Assembly (NCBI RefSeq): GCF_001690275.1 | Contig: NZ_LZGW01000045.1 | Location: 186,001 to 250,000 of the forward strand | Reading direction: 5' to 3' | Source: Gilliamella sp. WF3-4 | GTDB lineage: Bacteria; Pseudomonadota; Gammaproteobacteria; Enterobacterales; Orbaceae | DNA: 64,000 nucleotides | Shown here: positions 1 to 8,286 of the stretch, piece by piece | Numbering within the stretch: the stretch's first letter is position 1 | Layout of the letters: each line of letters opens with the position of its first letter | Notes under the pieces: model-generated | What the model was told of the DNA's origin: nothing | What the model saw: only the letters and a program-made list of their open reading frames with translations | Databases searched by the model: none | Position numbers and translations under genes: made by a program

Positions 1-2
1 GC

Positions 3-866
3 CAACAACACCAAGTCGGTTTAGTTGCAATTACTGATGTACAAAATGCTCAAGCAAACTATGATCTAACCGTTGCGCAACAAGTTAATGCTTTAAATGA
101 TCTAAACAATGCAATAGAAGATTTACGTCAAGTGAGCGGTCGTTTTTATTCTAGTTTAGCAAGCGTTAACACCAATACCTTTAGAACAGAAAATCCAACG
201 CAAATCAGCACATTGTTAAAACAATCTGAAACGTCTAATCTTAATTTACTCACCATGAAGTTAAATCAAGATATTGCACGTGAACAGATCAAACTTTCTC
301 AATCAGGTCATTTACCTACAGCAAATTTAGATGCATCAACAAATCTTAATAAAACTGACCGATATGGTAATAATGTAGCAGTTGGTGGGCGTGGTGGTAA
401 ATCTTATTCTGGGAATAATTATGTTGGTGTTAGTGTTAATCTGCCTATCTTTTCAGGTGGTGCAACAATGTCTAAGGTCGAACAAGCACAACAAAATTAC
501 GTCAGCTTTAGCGAAAAATTAGAAAGCACCAACAGAAACGTGATTAATCAAGTACGTTCATCATACAATAATATTTCATCATCAATTAGTGCAATCAAAG
601 CTTATCAACAAGCTGTCGTTTCTGCTCAAAGTTCATTAGAAGCAACTAATTCTGGCTATCAAGTTGGAACACGAACAATTGTTGATGTATTAAATGCGAC
701 AACACAGCTATATAGTGCAAAACGAAACCTATCTGATGCAAAATATAATTATTTAACTAGCTTGCTACAATTAAAATATGCTGTGGGAACCTTAACAGCT
801 AATGATTTAGTTTATTTAAACAATATGCTAGGTAAAGAAGTTAGTACTTTAGCTACGATAAAATAA
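3..866 (+). CDS. tolC: TolC-family outer-membrane efflux channel (5' end outside window)
   Basis: Carboxy-terminal part of an outer-membrane efflux protein of the TolC family, the trimeric exit duct used by tripartite drug pumps and type I secretion. The frame is open from the first bases of the window, so the gene begins to the left; the GTG at 132 is an internal codon, not a start. Visible family signs are the first-repeat segment VGLVAITDVQNAQANYDL at the left edge, long Ser/Asn/Gln-rich coiled-coil helices, and the second structural repeat with GTRTIVDVLNATTQLYSAKRNL. About 287 residues are present, roughly the last 60 percent of a typical TolC. Expected location is the outer membrane and periplasm. 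An intrinsic terminator follows 30 bases after the stop. Family assignment is secure; orthology to E. coli TolC rather than another OMF paralogue is likely but not proven. Confidence 0.88.
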   Translation, partial: QQHQVGLVAITDVQNAQANYDLTVAQQVNALNDLNNAIEDLRQVSGRFYSSLASVNTNTFRTENPTQISTLLKQSETSNLNLLTMKLNQDIAREQIKLSQSGHLPTANLDASTNLNKTDRYGNNVAVGGRGGKSYSGNNYVGVSVNLPIFSGGATMSKVEQAQQNYVSFSEKLESTNRNVINQVRSSYNNISSSISAIKAYQQAVVSAQSSLEATNSGYQVGTRTIVDVLNATTQLYSAKRNLSDAKYNYLTSLLQLKYAVGTLTANDLVYLNNMLGKEVSTLATIK

Positions 867-894
867 TCATTAATTCTGTTATGACAACTGTTTA

Positions 895-920
895 AAAGGC
901 GAATAAACCGCCTTTTTTTA
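895..920 (+). terminator. Intrinsic terminator after tolC
   Basis: Seven-base stem AAAGGCG / CGCCTTT with loop AATAAAC, followed directly by a run of T. It lies 28 bases after the tolC stop codon and fits a rho-independent terminator for that gene. Confidence 0.85.
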
Positions 921-944
921 TTATGTCACTAAAAAAATATCTAC

Positions 945-1365
945 CACTTCAGACCTAGTCTTTACTGAAGGGCTTGCGTAGGAATTAAAACAAGCTAGCG
1001 TCAATTAATAACAAAGGGATTTGTTGGGCTGTAACGAAAACCGAATTTGGTGAAAAGCCAATAATATCAGTCAATACAATAATGATGCGAGTTTTACCTA
1101 GCACCATAAAGCAAAGCAAATCGCCAATTTTTTACTGGCTTTATACGATAGCAACAAAGTTATTGGTGAGATTAATACTAAAGATTTCTCTTTTTCACTA
1201 AAAGATAGCCTATTTTCTTATTCAGGAAATCCGTCAGAAAACCAAAAGTAAGAAAATAATGAATTTACTAGCAATATTCAATCGAAAATATTAATTTTAA
1301 CAAAAATGAGTTTTGGCAATCGTTATTTTGATTACCAATTTCAGTATAAAGAAAGAGAAATATAG
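945..1365 (+). pseudogene. Decayed ORF remnant
   Basis: One reading frame (ending at TAG 1363-1365) is protein-like but broken by stops at 979, 1006, 1009, 1051, 1099 and 1249. Its best stretch, about 1102-1248, reads KAKQIANFLLALYDSNKVIG and continues for about 28 more residues; after the TAA at 1249 the same frame continues for 37 codons. A lipobox-like LLGC occurs at about 1021-1032. No frame holds a usable start plus an open stretch above about 50 codons. I read it as a decayed gene, possibly once a small lipoprotein. The parent family is not recognised. This explains most of the gap between tolC and the next gene. Confidence 0.4.
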
Positions 1366-1374
1366 TATATCGAT

Positions 1375-1866
1375 TTAAAGTAGCTTTTTATTTATTTCGA
1401 TTAAAAAATGGCGTTTAAATGAAATTGGACGCCAGACATGAAATAGGTTTCTAAGTGTAAACGGAAAGGTTTTTATAGGTTTTTTAAAAAGTTTAAGTAA
1501 CCAACCATCAGTTCCCTCAAACGACATAAATTCAAAACTTAATGTATGATCCGATAAAATTTTAATATTCCAAAGCCCACAAGCGCTAAGCCAAGCATAT
1601 GCTCCACCGCCAATTTTGGCACGATCAACGATATGGTAGTTTTTTGAATCAAATAGATAGATGAATAAAACTTCTTCCCAAGGACCACCATCTTCCGTCA
1701 CAAAAATTAAAACGTAACAGTCATCATAGCTAAAAGCCATTTCTAAATAGCGACCTTCTAGTTTTTCATCATAGCAAACACCATCAACTTCAACAAGCGA
1801 GCTAATTTTACCTCTTTTGCTTTTAGGTAGCGGTTTTAATGTAATATTAGATATCGGTTTTATCAT
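1375..1866 (-). CDS. Hypothetical protein, 163 aa
   Basis: No recognised family. The protein has no signal peptide or membrane span. It is rich in aromatic and acidic residues in the middle (for example FSYDDCYVLIFVTEDGGPW at about 46-64, then a GGGAYAWLSACGLW stretch) and basic toward the C terminus. The compact alpha/beta-looking composition and the position beside a decayed gene resemble small orphan or immunity-type proteins of accessory islands, but this is only an impression from style. The ATG at 1866 is the only sensible start. The gene stands alone between the decayed ORF and the MerR-type regulator, all within an accessory-looking patch. Confidence 0.55.
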   Translation of the reverse strand: MIKPISNITLKPLPKSKRGKISSLVEVDGVCYDEKLEGRYLEMAFSYDDCYVLIFVTEDGGPWEEVLFIYLFDSKNYHIVDRAKIGGGAYAWLSACGLWNIKILSDHTLSFEFMSFEGTDGWLLKLFKKPIKTFPFTLRNLFHVWRPISFKRHFLIEINKKLL

Positions 1867-2038
1867 GTTTATCCCAAAAAATGCTTATTAATAAAAACCT
1901 ATCAATAAGAAACTTAATAAAGTCAACAATTAATAAGCAAAATAATAAAATATCCATATTGAAAATAAATTATAAAACTAATTAATGAATAGAACTTGAA
2001 TTAATATTATTACAATATAAAAACCAATATACACACAA

Positions 2039-2341
2039 TTACATTTGAATTAGATTCATTAACGATTCTATTTTTGCAATTCTATCTTCAACTTTTTTGG
2101 CTGCACCATCCAATGAATATCCATCTTCCATCAATTCTTGAATTAAAACAATTTTTTTTATATTCGCTAAATCAAATTGACGAGACTTAGATTGTGGATC
2201 AACCGTTTTAATGATGCCTTTTTCTTCCCAATATCGTAATTTTCTAACTGGAATTTTTGTCATCTCAGAAACCTCTCCAATACCAACAATCACGGTTGAT
2301 AAAAAGTCATCATATGCATTTTTAGCAGAGATATCTTCCAT
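2039..2341 (-). CDS. MerR-family transcriptional regulator (short)
   Basis: 100-residue DNA-binding protein. Residues about 18-70 carry the MerR winged-helix pattern: helix-turn-helix IGEVSEMTKIPVRKLRYWEE followed by the GII wing and a second HTH ending in IQELMEDGYSL. Only about 20 residues follow (GAAKKVEDRIAKIESLMNLI), which could form the short antiparallel dimerisation coil, so there is no separate ligand-binding domain. It is divergent from the MFS pump gene that begins at 2489, and the 147-base gap holds two CAACA/TGTTG dyads. By the usual logic of such pairs it probably controls the pump and itself. The signal sensed is unknown. Confidence 0.8.
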   Translation of the reverse strand: MEDISAKNAYDDFLSTVIVGIGEVSEMTKIPVRKLRYWEEKGIIKTVDPQSKSRQFDLANIKKIVLIQELMEDGYSLDGAAKKVEDRIAKIESLMNLIQM

Positions 2342-2387
2342 AATAAAACCTTTTTCATCGTTTATTTTTTTATATTTTATCGATTAA

Positions 2388-2416
2388 ATTATATTGTACA
2401 ACAAATTATGTTGATT
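2388..2416 (-). promoter_or_regulatory. Candidate promoter and dyad for the MerR-type gene
   Basis: On the minus strand a perfect -10 hexamer TATAAT occupies 2393-2388, about 47 bases before the start codon. Just upstream is the inverted repeat CAACA-N5-TGTTG (2399-2413), overlapping a TTGTACAA palindrome (2394-2401). That places the dyad in the -10/-35 spacer, as is usual for MerR regulators, although no convincing -35 hexamer is visible. Confidence 0.4.
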
Positions 2417-2467
2417 TAAAAACCATAATGGATATATACTCCAATTGTTGTAGTTTAAATACAACAA
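2411..2467 (+). promoter_or_regulatory. Candidate promoter and operator of the MFS pump gene
   Basis: Plus-strand -10 hexamer TATACT at 2435-2440 and a weak -35 near 2411-2416. Immediately downstream lies the perfect inverted repeat TTGTTGTA-N7-TACAACAA (2445-2452 and 2460-2467). Its half sites share the CAACA/TGTTG core seen in the dyad at 2399-2413, so one regulator may bind both. A dyad downstream of the -10 would suit repression rather than classical MerR activation. Confidence 0.45.
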
Positions 2468-2488
2468 TAAAACTTAAAGGACTCATCA

Positions 2489-3646
2489 ATGAAATATAAG
2501 TTAATCGTAGGAACAACATTAATTCCTTTTATAGCACTTGCTGTTGTTACCCTTCTATACATTTTTTTACCCATTCCAGAAAATTTACTAATTTTTATCA
2601 AAGGTAGCACACCAAGTAATGTCAGCTTATTGACAAGTGTGTTTGGTATTTTTTACGCGATTGGACTAATTATTTGGGGAATTTTATCGGATAAAATAGG
2701 CAAAGATTTTACTTTAGCAATAGGCTTACTACTTTTAGCATTAATCACTTTTATTATTCCATTGATAAGTGGTTATTATTTATTATTGCTAGCACGTTCC
2801 ATCCAAGGCTTTTGTGCAGCCTCATTTCCACCTGTTGCATTAGCGTGGATTTCGGTCAACCTTGCTGATGCAACAAAATCTAAAGCAATCTCAATTATTA
2901 GTTGTGCGTTTCTACTCGCAACAACCATTGGGCAATGGTTTGGTTCAATAATGATTGTTGATACACTGCATAAGTCTATGTGGTTTTTAGGTATTATTTA
3001 CGCATTAGGCGCTGTATGCTTTTATTTCAACAGTTCAAAAAGCAATAGAAAAAAACCAACACCCCAAAAAACAACAATAACTTCAATTTTTAGTAAACTT
3101 CCCAATATTTTGTTTAATAAAAAATTATTTCCTATCTATTGTTGTTCGCTCTTTGTTTTACTTAGTTTCGTTAGTCTTTATTCAATATTACACCATAGCT
3201 CATTAATCATTTATGTACCAACACTACGTAACATAAGCATTATTGCTATATTATTTAGTCTAACAGCTGGTTATATATTTAAGCTAATCAAACCATTATA
3301 CGTATTATTCATGGCATTATGCCTAATGAGCATTTCGTTATTAATTCACTGTTTTTATATTAATGACCAATTAAATTTTGTTAGTTTTTTATTTATTATC
3401 CATTTTATATTTATTTTTGGACTAGCCTATGCCATTCCATCAATGATTACATGTATTACAATCGAATCTGAAGCTGAAAGTCGTGGCATTGCCATATCGC
3501 TATACACCTGTGTTTTATTTATTGGTGCGAGTGTAGGCGCCTTTTTACCAACCATTTTTGAAACAAATACTTTAATTTTACTCGTCACCCTTTTCCTATT
3601 TATTTGTGCATTGCAACTAATGTTAAATAAAAGAAATTACCATTAA
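2489..3646 (+). CDS. MFS transporter (drug/metabolite efflux type)
   Basis: 385-residue major facilitator superfamily permease with about twelve hydrophobic segments. Motif A between TM2 and TM3 reads GILSDKIGKD (about residues 62-71), and the following RSIQGFCAASFPPVALAW segment is typical of DHA1-type proton antiporters. The ATG has an upstream AAAGGA. It is divergent from the MerR-type regulator and followed 10 bases later by a small periplasmic protein gene on the same strand, so the two are probably one transcript. The regulator context favours efflux of a toxic compound; the substrate cannot be told from sequence. Confidence 0.8.
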   Translation: MKYKLIVGTTLIPFIALAVVTLLYIFLPIPENLLIFIKGSTPSNVSLLTSVFGIFYAIGLIIWGILSDKIGKDFTLAIGLLLLALITFIIPLISGYYLLLLARSIQGFCAASFPPVALAWISVNLADATKSKAISIISCAFLLATTIGQWFGSIMIVDTLHKSMWFLGIIYALGAVCFYFNSSKSNRKKPTPQKTTITSIFSKLPNILFNKKLFPIYCCSLFVLLSFVSLYSILHHSSLIIYVPTLRNISIIAILFSLTAGYIFKLIKPLYVLFMALCLMSISLLIHCFYINDQLNFVSFLFIIHFIFIFGLAYAIPSMITCITIESEAESRGIAISLYTCVLFIGASVGAFLPTIFETNTLILLVTLFLFICALQLMLNKRNYH

Positions 3647-3656
3647 GGTTTTTATA

Positions 3657-4325
3657 ATGAAAAAAATATTTATTAGCTTAATAATTATAACAAGTTTTTT
3701 AAATTCAACTTGTTACGCCGAAGAAATGAGTACAATAAAGGAACCCACTATGAACTCAACGCAAATACAACAAGCAAAAAACATACTTGAACCAAATTTT
3801 CAAAAGTTATTACAAAATGCAGAACGCGATTTTAATTTTGTATTAACTAAACAAGGACTCCACAATAAACAGCCTGTCACTCTTTATCGTTTTGAACCCA
3901 ATGAAAGCATACATCTTGAACAACAACATGTTTCATTATTAATAAATGATACTACTAAAAATTTACAAGGATTAGTAAGATTACTACCTAAATATCAGTC
4001 TTCTAGCCAACAAGTTTCCAAAGAAATCGCATTACAAATTACTCTAAATTTTCTTAAAGACTATGCACCAGATTTATTAGAAAACTATAATAATAATTGG
4101 ATCAATACCCATAACGAAACTATTATTGTTGATGGCAAAAAAAACACACTAACTGGAATGAAAGTCAAATGCCGTGATTTAAATACTGGCCTCTATTTTT
4201 GGACTATTATAGGACCTGATCAAACAGTAATGGTTTTTGAAAGAGATATTGACTGGGATTTTATTCGAGCAGGAAGGCAAACTCAAAAATGGTTACATGA
4301 TAGTTGGTTAGCTAAACACTTATAA
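3657..4325 (+). CDS. Hypothetical exported protein, 222 aa
   Basis: Starts with a clear Sec signal peptide: MKK, a hydrophobic core of about 13 residues, then TCYAEE with cleavage expected after CYA (about residue 21). The mature part is soluble, with no further membrane span. The segment VSKEIALQITLNFLKDYAPD (about 121-140) followed by a beta-rich stretch ending in DQTVMVFERDIDWDF recalls PepSY-like periplasmic modules, but I cannot assign the family firmly. The start codon lies 10 bases after the MFS gene, with an AAGG overlapping that gene's end, so the two are co-transcribed and may be translationally linked. A role together with the pump is inferred only from the operon. Confidence 0.65.
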   Translation: MKKIFISLIIITSFLNSTCYAEEMSTIKEPTMNSTQIQQAKNILEPNFQKLLQNAERDFNFVLTKQGLHNKQPVTLYRFEPNESIHLEQQHVSLLINDTTKNLQGLVRLLPKYQSSSQQVSKEIALQITLNFLKDYAPDLLENYNNNWINTHNETIIVDGKKNTLTGMKVKCRDLNTGLYFWTIIGPDQTVMVFERDIDWDFIRAGRQTQKWLHDSWLAKHL

Positions 4326-4380
4326 TAGAAAAACAACTCTAAAAAACAAACGCTACAATTATTTATCAAATAAGCAAATT

Positions 4381-4420
4381 TTATACTGAAACGCATAATT
4401 TCCTGAAACATCTTAACAAG
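4381..4420 (+). repeat. Dispersed intergenic repeat family 1, copy A
   Basis: TTATACTGAAACGCATAATT followed by TCCTGAAAC. It differs from copy B (40883-40911) at only three of 29 positions and is related to the copies at 44567, 30069 and 57397 (reverse). It runs into the hairpin at 4409-4440. Confidence 0.65.
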
Positions 4421-4440
4421 TATATTAACTTGTTAAGATG
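4409..4440. terminator. Strong hairpin between convergent genes
   Basis: Perfect 12-bp stem CATCTTAACAAG / CTTGTTAAGATG with an 8-base loop TATATTAA. It sits between the exported-protein gene and the convergent metG, 83 bases after the former and 25 bases beyond the latter. Neither side has a strong U tract, so it may terminate or simply stabilise 3' ends. Confidence 0.6.
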
Positions 4441-4465
4441 CAGTTATTTATAATAAAGATATCAA

Positions 4466-6493
4466 TTACGAAATTCGCATTCCTGGTTTAGCGCCACTAT
4501 CTGGTGATAGTAGGTACACACCTTCGCCATCATCTTTACCACTTGCACAAAGCACCATACCTTCTGAAACACCAAAACGCATTTTGCGAGGTGCTAAGTT
4601 TGCAATCATAATAGTTAAACGACCTATCAGTACTTCAGGATCTGGATAGAATTGCTTAATGCCAGAAAACACATTACGCGTTTCATCACCAATATCAAGC
4701 GTTAGTTGAAGTAATTTATCTGATCCGTCAACAAAACTGGCGTGTTTAATTAAAGCAACTCGCATGTCGACTTTAGCAAAATCGTCAAAATTAATTGTTT
4801 CAGCGATAGGTTCGGCAACTTGGGTTTTAGCTGGTGTTGCTAAGGCAGCTTGTTGTTTAGTTTCTTCAATCATGGCTGTGACTTTGTCCATATCAATACG
4901 GTTAAATAAAGCTTTAAATTGATTAATCTTGTGGTTTGTTAACGCATCCCCAATGGTATTCCATTCTAATTTACTATTTAAAAATGCCTCAGTTCGTTCA
5001 GCTAATGACGGTACAATCGGTTTTAAATAGGTCATTAAAATGCGGAATAAGTGAATCCCCATTGAGCAAATATCTTGCAATGCTTGATCTTGTCCTTCTT
5101 GCTTAGCAACAACCCATGGTGCTTTTTCGTCAATATAACGATTCGCTTCATCGGCAAGCGCCATGATCTCACGAATGGCTTTACCTGATTCGCGTTGTTC
5201 AAAGAAATCGGCAATCACTTTCGCTTTTTCCACAAATAATCCATAAAGCGCTGGCTCTGCCACTTTATCCGATAATTTGCCCTCAAAACGTTTATAAATA
5301 AATCCAGCCGAACGTGAAGCAATGTTGACCACTTTATTAACTAAATCACTATTCACACGTTGCACAAAATCTTCAAGGTTTAAATCAATATCATCAATAT
5401 GCGGTGATAATTTAGCGGCGTAATAGTAACGTAAACAATCGGGATCTAAATGTTTTAAATAGGTGCTTGCTTGAATAAATGTACCGCGTGATTTAGACAT
5501 TTTAGCGCCATCAACGGTCACATAGCCATGAACAAAAATATTCGATGGTTTGCGATATTGGCTACCTTCAAGCATTGCAGGCCAAAATAAGCTGTGGAAG
5601 TAAACAATATCTTTACCAATAAAATGGTAAAGCTCTGTACTTGAATCTTTATTCCAAAATTCGTCAAAAATGGGTTTATTTTGTTTATTGCAGTAATTTA
5701 AAAAAGATCCCATATAACCAATGGGTGCATCTAACCAAACATAAAAATATTTACCTGGCGCATCTGGGATTTCAAAACCAAAATAAGGCGCGTCACGGCT
5801 AATATCCCACGGTTGCAAGCCTGCTTCAAACCATTCTTGCATTTTATTCGCAACTTGATCTTGCAACGTCCCAGAACGGATCCACGCTTGCAACATATTT
5901 GAGAAAGCAGGCAGATCAAAAAAGAAGTGCTCTGATTCTTTCATAATGGGGGTGGCTCCTGAAACAACAGACTTAGGGTTAATTAAATCAATCGGGTTAT
6001 AAGTTGCACTACAAACTTCACAGTTATCACCATACTGATCTGGTGCTTTGCAACGTGGACAAGTGCCTTTTACAAAACGATCGGGCAAAAACATCTGTTT
6101 TTCAGGATCGAACAACTGTGAAATGATTTTAGTTTTAATGTAACCATTAGCCTTTAAACGCTGATAAATCTGCTCTGATATTTCGCGGTTTTCAGGACTA
6201 TGTGTTGAGTGGTAATTATCATAACTAATATGGAACCCCGCAAAATCATGTTGATGTTCAGTTTTTACTTCACTGATCATTTGCTCTGGCGTGATACCTA
6301 ATTGTTGAGCCTTAAGCATAATTGGCGTACCATGCGCATCATCAGCACAAATAAAATAAATTTCATTATCACGCATGCGTTGATAGCGTACCCACACATC
6401 AGCTTGAATATGTTCAAGCATGTGCCCTAAATGAATTGAACCATTGGCATAAGGAAGTGCACAAGTCACCAATATTTTGCGTTGAGTTGTCAT
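4466..6493 (-). CDS. metG: Methionyl-tRNA synthetase
   Basis: Class I synthetase charging tRNA-Met, in the cytoplasm. 675 residues, close to the enterobacterial length. Near the N terminus [14 protein letters not shown] carries the HIGH-type signature (HLGH). The zinc knuckle has paired cysteines [17 protein letters not shown] (about 145-161). The KMSKS loop reads [10 protein letters not shown] (about 330-339). The C-terminal EMAP/Trbp111-type tRNA-binding domain begins near [14 protein letters not shown], so this is the long dimeric form. Divergent from mrp as in E. coli. The intergenic region holds an octamer tandem repeat. Confidence 0.98.
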   Translation of the reverse strand: MTTQRKILVTCALPYANGSIHLGHMLEHIQADVWVRYQRMRDNEIYFICADDAHGTPIMLKAQQLGITPEQMISEVKTEHQHDFAGFHISYDNYHSTHSPENREISEQIYQRLKANGYIKTKIISQLFDPEKQMFLPDRFVKGTCPRCKAPDQYGDNCEVCSATYNPIDLINPKSVVSGATPIMKESEHFFFDLPAFSNMLQAWIRSGTLQDQVANKMQEWFEAGLQPWDISRDAPYFGFEIPDAPGKYFYVWLDAPIGYMGSFLNYCNKQNKPIFDEFWNKDSSTELYHFIGKDIVYFHSLFWPAMLEGSQYRKPSNIFVHGYVTVDGAKMSKSRGTFIQASTYLKHLDPDCLRYYYAAKLSPHIDDIDLNLEDFVQRVNSDLVNKVVNIASRSAGFIYKRFEGKLSDKVAEPALYGLFVEKAKVIADFFEQRESGKAIREIMALADEANRYIDEKAPWVVAKQEGQDQALQDICSMGIHLFRILMTYLKPIVPSLAERTEAFLNSKLEWNTIGDALTNHKINQFKALFNRIDMDKVTAMIEETKQQAALATPAKTQVAEPIAETINFDDFAKVDMRVALIKHASFVDGSDKLLQLTLDIGDETRNVFSGIKQFYPDPEVLIGRLTIMIANLAPRKMRFGVSEGMVLCASGKDDGEGVYLLSPDSGAKPGMRIS

Positions 6494-6603
6494 ATTAATT
6501 TATTGTCCCTTTTTATATAATGGCAGAAATAGTACATCAAACGTGGGATTATCGCTAGATTTATGCCATAATTTGATTAAATTTCTATACTCGATTGCGC
6601 TTT

Positions 6604-6655
6604 GTAAGCAAGTAAGCAAGTAAGCAAGTAAGCAAGTAAGCAAGTAAGTAAGCAA
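6604..6655. repeat. Octamer tandem repeat (GTAAGCAA)
   Basis: Five exact consecutive copies of GTAAGCAA (6604-6643), then GTAA, then a sixth full copy (6648-6655). It lies in the metG/mrp divergent intergenic region, about 110 bases upstream of metG and 130 bases upstream of mrp. Octamer arrays of this kind are prone to slipped-strand length change. Confidence 0.9.
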
Positions 6656-6782
6656 TTATTTTTTTGAGGATGAAAATAATGTATTTGATGGTGTCCCACC
6701 ATTTACGGTGTTTTACCCTCTTAAGAAGAATTGATTGAAAGTGAAACGAGCCTAAATATCGATACATAAAGAGATAACCATA

Positions 6783-7856
6783 ATGAACATTGAAGTCAAA
6801 AAAATTCTTGAAAATTTTACGCATCCAACTTTACAAAAAAATTTACTTGAACTTAACGCACTAAAAAAATGTGAAATAGTTAATCATTGTTTATCTATCA
6901 CTTTAGCTATGCCCTTTGTTTGGCAAACCGCTTTTGAGGAATTGAAAAAAAAATCCACTCCTGAATTACTTAAGCTTAACGACATTAACGAAGTTGACTG
7001 GCATATTGAATACCCAATAGCGACATTAAGGCGCGCTAATGGTCAACATGCTATTAACAATATAAAGAATATCATTGCAATAAGCTCAGGGAAAGGAGGC
7101 GTAGGCAAATCATCAACGGCAGTTAATCTTGCGCTTGCCTTACAAAAACAAGGCGTCAAAGTAGGCATTTTAGATGCTGATATCTATGGGCCATCGATTC
7201 CTACCATGCTAGGTACAGAAAAAGCGCAACTTTTTACACCCGACAATAAACATATGACGCCAATAATGGCATACGGGCTAGCCAGTAACTCAATTGGTTA
7301 TTTGGTTGATTCTGATGACGCCATGGTATGGCGTGGACCTATGGCGAGTAAAGCGCTATTACAAATATTACAAGATACGCTTTGGCCAGAATTAGACTAT
7401 CTTGTTGTCGATATGCCACCCGGCACAGGAGATATTCAATTAACCTTAGCGCAAAGTATTCCAGTTACAGCTGCAATCATTGTCAGTACACCACAAGATA
7501 TTGCATTAATTGATGCTAAAAAAGGCATAACAATGTTTAATAAAGTCAATATCCCAGTGCTTGGTATTGTTGAAAATATGAGCTATCACATTTGTGAAAA
7601 TTGTGGGCATAATGAAGCTATCTTTGGTGAAGGTGGCGTACAGCGTTTAGCTGAGCAATATCAAACAAAATTGCTTGGGCAAATTCCACTGCATAAAATG
7701 TTACGCCAAGATCTTGATGTTGGGCAACCAACTGTCGCAAGCCATCCTAACAGTGAATTTACTCAAATTTATTATCAAATTGCTGAGCGTATTGCAGCTG
7801 AACTTTATTGGCAAACTGAAGTCATTTTACCAGATATTGCTTTTAAAACGTTATAA
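6783..7856 (+). CDS. mrp: Mrp/ApbC-family iron-sulfur carrier ATPase
   Basis: P-loop NTPase of the Mrp/NBP35 group that carries and transfers [4Fe-4S] clusters. 357 residues. The first 95 or so form a short MIP18-like N-terminal domain. The deviant Walker A is SGKGGVGKSSTAVNLA (about 103-118), Walker B/switch is VVDMPPGTGDIQLT, and the cluster-binding CxxC appears as ICENCGHNEAIFGEGG (about 268-283). The pair metG/mrp back to back is conserved in enterobacteria, which supports orthology. The start ATG has a modest GAGAT upstream. The octamer repeat lies upstream of its promoter region. Confidence 0.95.
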   Translation: MNIEVKKILENFTHPTLQKNLLELNALKKCEIVNHCLSITLAMPFVWQTAFEELKKKSTPELLKLNDINEVDWHIEYPIATLRRANGQHAINNIKNIIAISSGKGGVGKSSTAVNLALALQKQGVKVGILDADIYGPSIPTMLGTEKAQLFTPDNKHMTPIMAYGLASNSIGYLVDSDDAMVWRGPMASKALLQILQDTLWPELDYLVVDMPPGTGDIQLTLAQSIPVTAAIIVSTPQDIALIDAKKGITMFNKVNIPVLGIVENMSYHICENCGHNEAIFGEGGVQRLAEQYQTKLLGQIPLHKMLRQDLDVGQPTVASHPNSEFTQIYYQIAERIAAELYWQTEVILPDIAFKTL

Positions 7857-7917
7857 TTTAAAAATTACCGTGTTATGTAATATTGGCTATAAAAAGTAGT
7901 CAATATTATTATCTGGC

Positions 7918-7941
7918 ATTGTATCATTGTATCATTGTATC
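7918..7941. repeat. Short octamer tandem repeat (ATTGTATC x3)
   Basis: Three exact consecutive copies of ATTGTATC downstream of mrp. Different sequence from the GTAAGCAA array upstream of the same gene. Confidence 0.8.
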
Positions 7942-8038
7942 AATTTGGTAAAAATGAAGCATAGCTACTTTTAAAAAAACATGTACCTCAGTAAAAAAAT
8001 ACACGCTTAAAGTTAAACATATTTCACTTTAAAAATCG

Positions 8039-8072
8039 TTCAGAAAAGCTATTGATTTTATTGAAGTTTTTT
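8039..8072 (+). repeat. Dispersed intergenic repeat family 2, copy F
   Basis: TTCAGAAAAGCTATTGATTT followed by TATTGAAGTTTTTT. Near-identical copies occur at 15444-15478 (same strand) and 57071-57097 (reverse). Confidence 0.65.
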
Positions 8073-8286
8073 ATTTGTGTTTTTTTCTAAAAATAATCCC
8101 TGTTTATCCAATAACAACCTATAAATACTGCCTTTACTGACGTTAGAATAGGCTAACCAAACGATTCTCGCTAAAAAATGCTAAGATTTGCAATTTACTT
8201 TATGATTTATTCATATAATCATTTAATAACCAAAAATGTTCAGTTATAATCGAAAGTAACCTAATCATCCCCCCATAATCTTAATC

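Larger units (their letters stand above)
7857..8286. other. 430-base intergenic region mrp-sotB
   Basis: Contains, in order: an imperfect 12-bp hairpin TAATATTGGCTA / TAGTCAATATTA (7878-7908; one G-U pair) that could end the mrp transcript; three copies of the octamer ATTGTATC (7918-7941); copy F of dispersed repeat family 2 (8039-8072); and a TATAAT at 8245-8250 that may be the sotB -10. No coding potential recognised. Confidence 0.6.

Noticed and set aside
6585-6824. 79-codon minus-strand ORF across the octamer repeat
   Set aside because: Its Leu/Ala/Tyr repeats come from translating GTAAGCAA units; it overlaps the mrp start, and copy-number change would shift its frame.
7675-7899. 74-codon ORF overlapping the end of mrp
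   Set aside because: Alternate frame of mrp; no ribosome site and no independent sequence support.
6604-7941. Octamer arrays as a CRISPR-like array
   Set aside because: Units are contiguous without spacers and no cas gene is present.
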